Positions 7,485 through 8,984 of a DNA stretch of 8,984 nt are shown piece after piece. The stretch's first letter is position 1. Every line of letters begins with the position of its first letter. The notes beneath the pieces were generated by a model, which saw only the letters and a list, made by a program, of their open reading frames with translations, was not told where the DNA came from and ran no database searches. The translations under genes were made by a program, and so were the position numbers. This DNA comes from Lentimicrobiaceae bacterium (GTDB lineage: Bacteria > Bacteroidota > Bacteroidia > Bacteroidales > Lentimicrobiaceae), in NCBI GenBank assembly GCA_028697695.1, contig JAQVEI010000068.1, positions 1 to 8,984 on the forward strand. Direction: 5' to 3'.

Positions 7485-8026
7485 TCAAATGAGGGGTATG
7501 CTTTTGCTTTAATCGCGGCAGCTATCATTGAAGTTTCCTGTTCATCAAAGGGTTGGTTTGACATGAGTAGCATAGGTAATGGCTCATTGTCAGGGCGATA
7601 TGGCGGTTGAAGATAATTGGGGTCGATAATCTGAAAGCCCTGACGCTGATAAAAGGACAAACGTGAGGCAGAATCATCATTGGTAGGTTGTTCACTCTCC
7701 AGCACCAGGGGCAGCTTACACATGGCTGAAAGCTGCTCCAAAGCAGCAGCGCCTATCTTGCGATTGCGGAATTGCTCACTGATGGCCATGTGCTCAATAA
7801 ATAAAAAATCAGGGAATTGCCATACTGCCAGAAAACCGGCTGGCCAGGAGTAATGGTTGATAAGGTAAAAACTGAAGTCTGCATGCTCAAGCAAAATGTC
7901 GAGATCGTTGGGCTCCCTTCGCTCTTCAGCGACAAACGCCCGTTGATAAAGCAACTTGATTTCGGCAAAACCCTGTGCATCAGGGCGGGTAATTCGTAGA
8001 AGAGATATATTGGATGATGATGTCAT
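7481..8026 (-). CDS. GNAT family N-acetyltransferase
   Basis: This is a 181-residue cytoplasmic protein of the GCN5-related acetyltransferase superfamily, which moves the acetyl group of acetyl-CoA to an amine. The order of elements fits: an N-terminal strand-helix (ITRPDAQGFAEIKLLYQRAF), strands at about 52-70 (FSFYLINHYSWPAGFLAVW), motif A with FLFIEHMAIS (74-83) and the acetyl-CoA pyrophosphate loop R89-K-I-G92-A-A94 matching R/Q-x-x-G-x-G/A, then motif B with SRLSFYQRQGFQI (121-133). The later PPYRP (141-145) and PMLLMS (151-156) recur in one GNAT subgroup. The substrate cannot be told from sequence. It is divergent from the V4R gene, and a perfect palindrome lies just upstream of its -7 box, suggesting repression by a DNA-binding dimer. 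The ATG start is supported by the promoter position about 66 bases upstream. Confidence 0.87.
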   Translation of the reverse strand: MTSSSNISLLRITRPDAQGFAEIKLLYQRAFVAEERREPNDLDILLEHADFSFYLINHYSWPAGFLAVWQFPDFLFIEHMAISEQFRNRKIGAAALEQLSAMCKLPLVLESEQPTNDDSASRLSFYQRQGFQIIDPNYLQPPYRPDNEPLPMLLMSNQPFDEQETSMIAAAIKAKAYPSFD

Positions 8027-8091
8027 TTCGTGTTGAAGTTGATTATAGTCTTTCGGGGTTGTGGTTATTTGTATTGAATGCTAAAAGGATG

Positions 8092-8099
8092 CAAATTTA
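8092..8099 (-). promoter_or_regulatory. Bacteroidota -7 box TAAATTTG for the GNAT gene
   Basis: The minus strand reads TAAATTTG followed by C, a perfect TAnnTTTG match. It sits 66 bases before the GNAT ATG at 8026. No TTTG occurs at the -33 distance; that position is occupied by the palindrome at 8111-8126. Confidence 0.55.
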
Positions 8100-8110
8100 A
8101 TAGGTTTTTA

Positions 8111-8126
8111 ATTAAACCGGTTTAAT
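8111..8126. promoter_or_regulatory. Perfect 16-bp palindrome ATTAAACCGGTTTAAT, probable operator
   Basis: The 16 bases equal their own reverse complement, with no spacer. The centre lies about 23 bases upstream of the GNAT -7 box, so it would cover the -33 region of that promoter. It is also about 40 bases upstream of the TTTG of the V4R promoter. The core AACCGGTT fits the AAxCGxTT pattern of LacI-family operators, but no such regulator gene is in the window, so the binding protein is a guess. Confidence 0.5.
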
Positions 8127-8166
8127 GCGCTATAAAAGATGAACCAAAATATTCAATAAGAAATAA

Positions 8167-8194
8167 TTTGGGCTTATGATTTTTTATATATTTG
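8167..8194 (+). promoter_or_regulatory. Bacteroidota promoter for the V4R gene (TTTG ... TATATTTG)
   Basis: TATATTTG at 8187-8194 is a perfect TAnnTTTG box, followed by A. A TTTG at 8167-8170 could be the -33 element, though its spacer of 16 bases is slightly short. Transcription would start near 8200, about 20 bases before the ATG at 8220. Confidence 0.6.
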
Positions 8195-8219
8195 ACAATT
8201 CAATCTAATACCAATTTCT

Positions 8220-8741
8220 ATGCATTTTAACAGGAACAACTATTCTTTTAAATGGGATGATATTGGGGATATTACCCTGGGCAGGCCCAAAATGGGTGAA
8301 TTAACCAATGTGACGGTATACAGAATGATGCAGTATTCATTACGCAGTGTCCTGAATGCGGAAATGGGTGCCCAAAAGGCTGCCGATATATTTTACAGGG
8401 CCGGTTTTTTGGCCGGAGAACAGTTTTATTTCAACCGGCTTCAAAAAAATCTGCCGCTTAATCTGTTTGTTGCCCAGCTTCAACAAGAATTGATTGATTT
8501 GGGTATTGGCATCCTTAGAATTGAAGATGCGGACACTGAAAAGCTCAATTTTACGCTGGTTGTAGCCGAAGATCTCGATTGTTCCGGTTTGCCCGTGACC
8601 GGTGAAACCGTGTGTGATTATGACGAAGGCTTTATCGCGGGCATATTTGAGGCATATACCGGCAAACCTTTTATCGTAAAGGAAATTGATTGCTGGTCGA
8701 ATGGCAGCAGAGTTTGCCGATTTAGTGCAATGGCAAAATGA
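8220..8741 (+). CDS. V4R (4-vinyl reductase) domain protein, putative small-molecule sensor
   Basis: This is a 173-residue soluble protein with no signal peptide. The C-terminal half matches the V4R domain: a Cys-Ser-Gly-Leu-Pro stretch at 121-125, then GETVCDYDEGFIAGIFEAY (128-146), and the ending DCWSNGSRVCRF (157-168) with its C-x-x-x-G-x-x-x-C form. Four Cys at 121, 132, 158 and 166 are spaced 10, 25 and 7 residues apart. The helical N-terminal half (about 26-95) includes AADIFYRAGFLAGEQF (54-69), as in the family. V4R domains belong to the same fold group as H-NOX and Bet3 domains and bind small molecules; despite the name, most are not proven reductases. The stop overlaps the next start as ATGA, so translation of the two is probably coupled. 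It has its own promoter and is divergent from GNAT. The ligand is unknown. Confidence 0.85.
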   Translation: MHFNRNNYSFKWDDIGDITLGRPKMGELTNVTVYRMMQYSLRSVLNAEMGAQKAADIFYRAGFLAGEQFYFNRLQKNLPLNLFVAQLQQELIDLGIGILRIEDADTEKLNFTLVVAEDLDCSGLPVTGETVCDYDEGFIAGIFEAYTGKPFIVKEIDCWSNGSRVCRFSAMAK

Positions 8742-8984
8742 CTAACGATAATGAACTTGTAAATCGTATAAATGCGGTAATAAGCCGGCAACTCAAAGGG
8801 GAGCAGGTTGAACTCCTGCCCATGCTCTCCATGGAGCAGCGCTCCTTCATGCCTATAGAACAGGTATCACTCTATGATAATTTTCGGGAAATGCAATTGT
8901 AACTGATAGAAACGGGAGAATTTGTGCTCGATCTGTCGGATGGAAAACTTCATGGGAAACTGCCGAAAAGCAATGCAATAAATG
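8738..8984 (+). pseudogene. Start of a signalling protein (kinase or diguanylate cyclase type) interrupted by an in-frame TAA; right end cut
   Basis: ATG at 8738 overlaps the V4R stop (ATGA). It opens 54 codons, with ELVNRINAVISRQLKGE near the start and MEQRSFMPIEQVSLYDNF later, then meets TAA at 8900-8902. The same frame stays open after it for 27 more codons to the window edge and reads like protein: LIETGEFVLDLSDGKL, then GKLPKSNAIN. From memory of the family, the segment resembles the pre-catalytic region of V4R-linked histidine kinases and GGDEF proteins, where a phrase like G-x-L-x-x-x-x-P-x-x-N-x-x-x leads into a HAMP-like linker. The stop separates the two parts of one apparent domain; changing TAA to CAA (Gln) would restore the frame. 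No catalytic domain is visible in the window. It could be a nonsense mutation, a sequence error, or a real 54-residue peptide. The enzyme type is inference. Confidence 0.5.

Noticed and set aside
7285..7488. 67-codon minus-strand frame after the GNAT gene, rich in hydrophobic residues
   Set aside because: It needs a TTG start overlapping the GNAT stop, lies in AT-rich intergenic DNA that favours Phe, Ile and Leu codons, and has no promoter or recognisable motif.
7817..7999. 60-codon plus-strand frame inside the GNAT gene
   Set aside because: Antisense to the GNAT motifs A and B; no independent support.

Overview
The window looks like a piece of a Bacteroidota chromosome, probably class Bacteroidia. 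The evidence is: protein sequence style (secreted proteins whose mature ends begin with Gln, a lipoprotein with a Cys-Thr-Lys-Glu-Glu export-type start, a PorT/OmpX-like barrel), three perfect copies of the Bacteroidota -7 promoter box TAnnTTTG in front of genes, weak Shine-Dalgarno sequences and AT-rich gaps. I see no insertion sequence, tRNA, rRNA, CRISPR array or phage gene. The content is mostly ordinary core and envelope genes.

Layout. Bases 1-487 (minus) hold the first 162 codons of mnmE, the tRNA-modification GTPase, cut by the window edge. Divergent from it, 679-1548 (plus) is sucD, the alpha subunit of succinyl-CoA synthetase, standing without sucC. Convergent with sucD is a minus-strand block of envelope and secreted proteins: a probable surface lipoprotein with a parallel beta-helix-like body (1644-3104), an unrecognised protein with a helical N-terminal half and a predicted 8-strand outer-membrane barrel (3215-4384), and a large secreted S9 family prolyl-oligopeptidase-type peptidase (4450-7227). 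After a gene-free AT-rich gap comes a GNAT acetyltransferase (7481-8026, minus).

The right end is the most interesting part. The GNAT gene and a V4R-domain protein (8220-8741, plus) are divergent across 193 bp holding a perfect -7 box for each direction and a perfect 16-bp palindrome (8111-8126) placed where it would cover the GNAT -33 region. The V4R gene overlaps by ATGA the start of another reading frame (8738 on) that looks like the N-terminal, pre-catalytic part of a signalling protein (histidine kinase or diguanylate cyclase type). That frame is interrupted by an in-frame TAA at codon 55 and stays open and protein-like after it until the window ends. My reading, which is inference, is a soluble small-molecule sensor coupled to a signalling enzyme, analogous to H-NOX/kinase pairs, whose partner gene may carry a nonsense mutation or a sequence error.

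The genes do not form one pathway. mnmE and sucD are housekeeping genes. The middle minus-strand genes all act outside the cytoplasm, and the last two right-hand genes look like a sensory operon.
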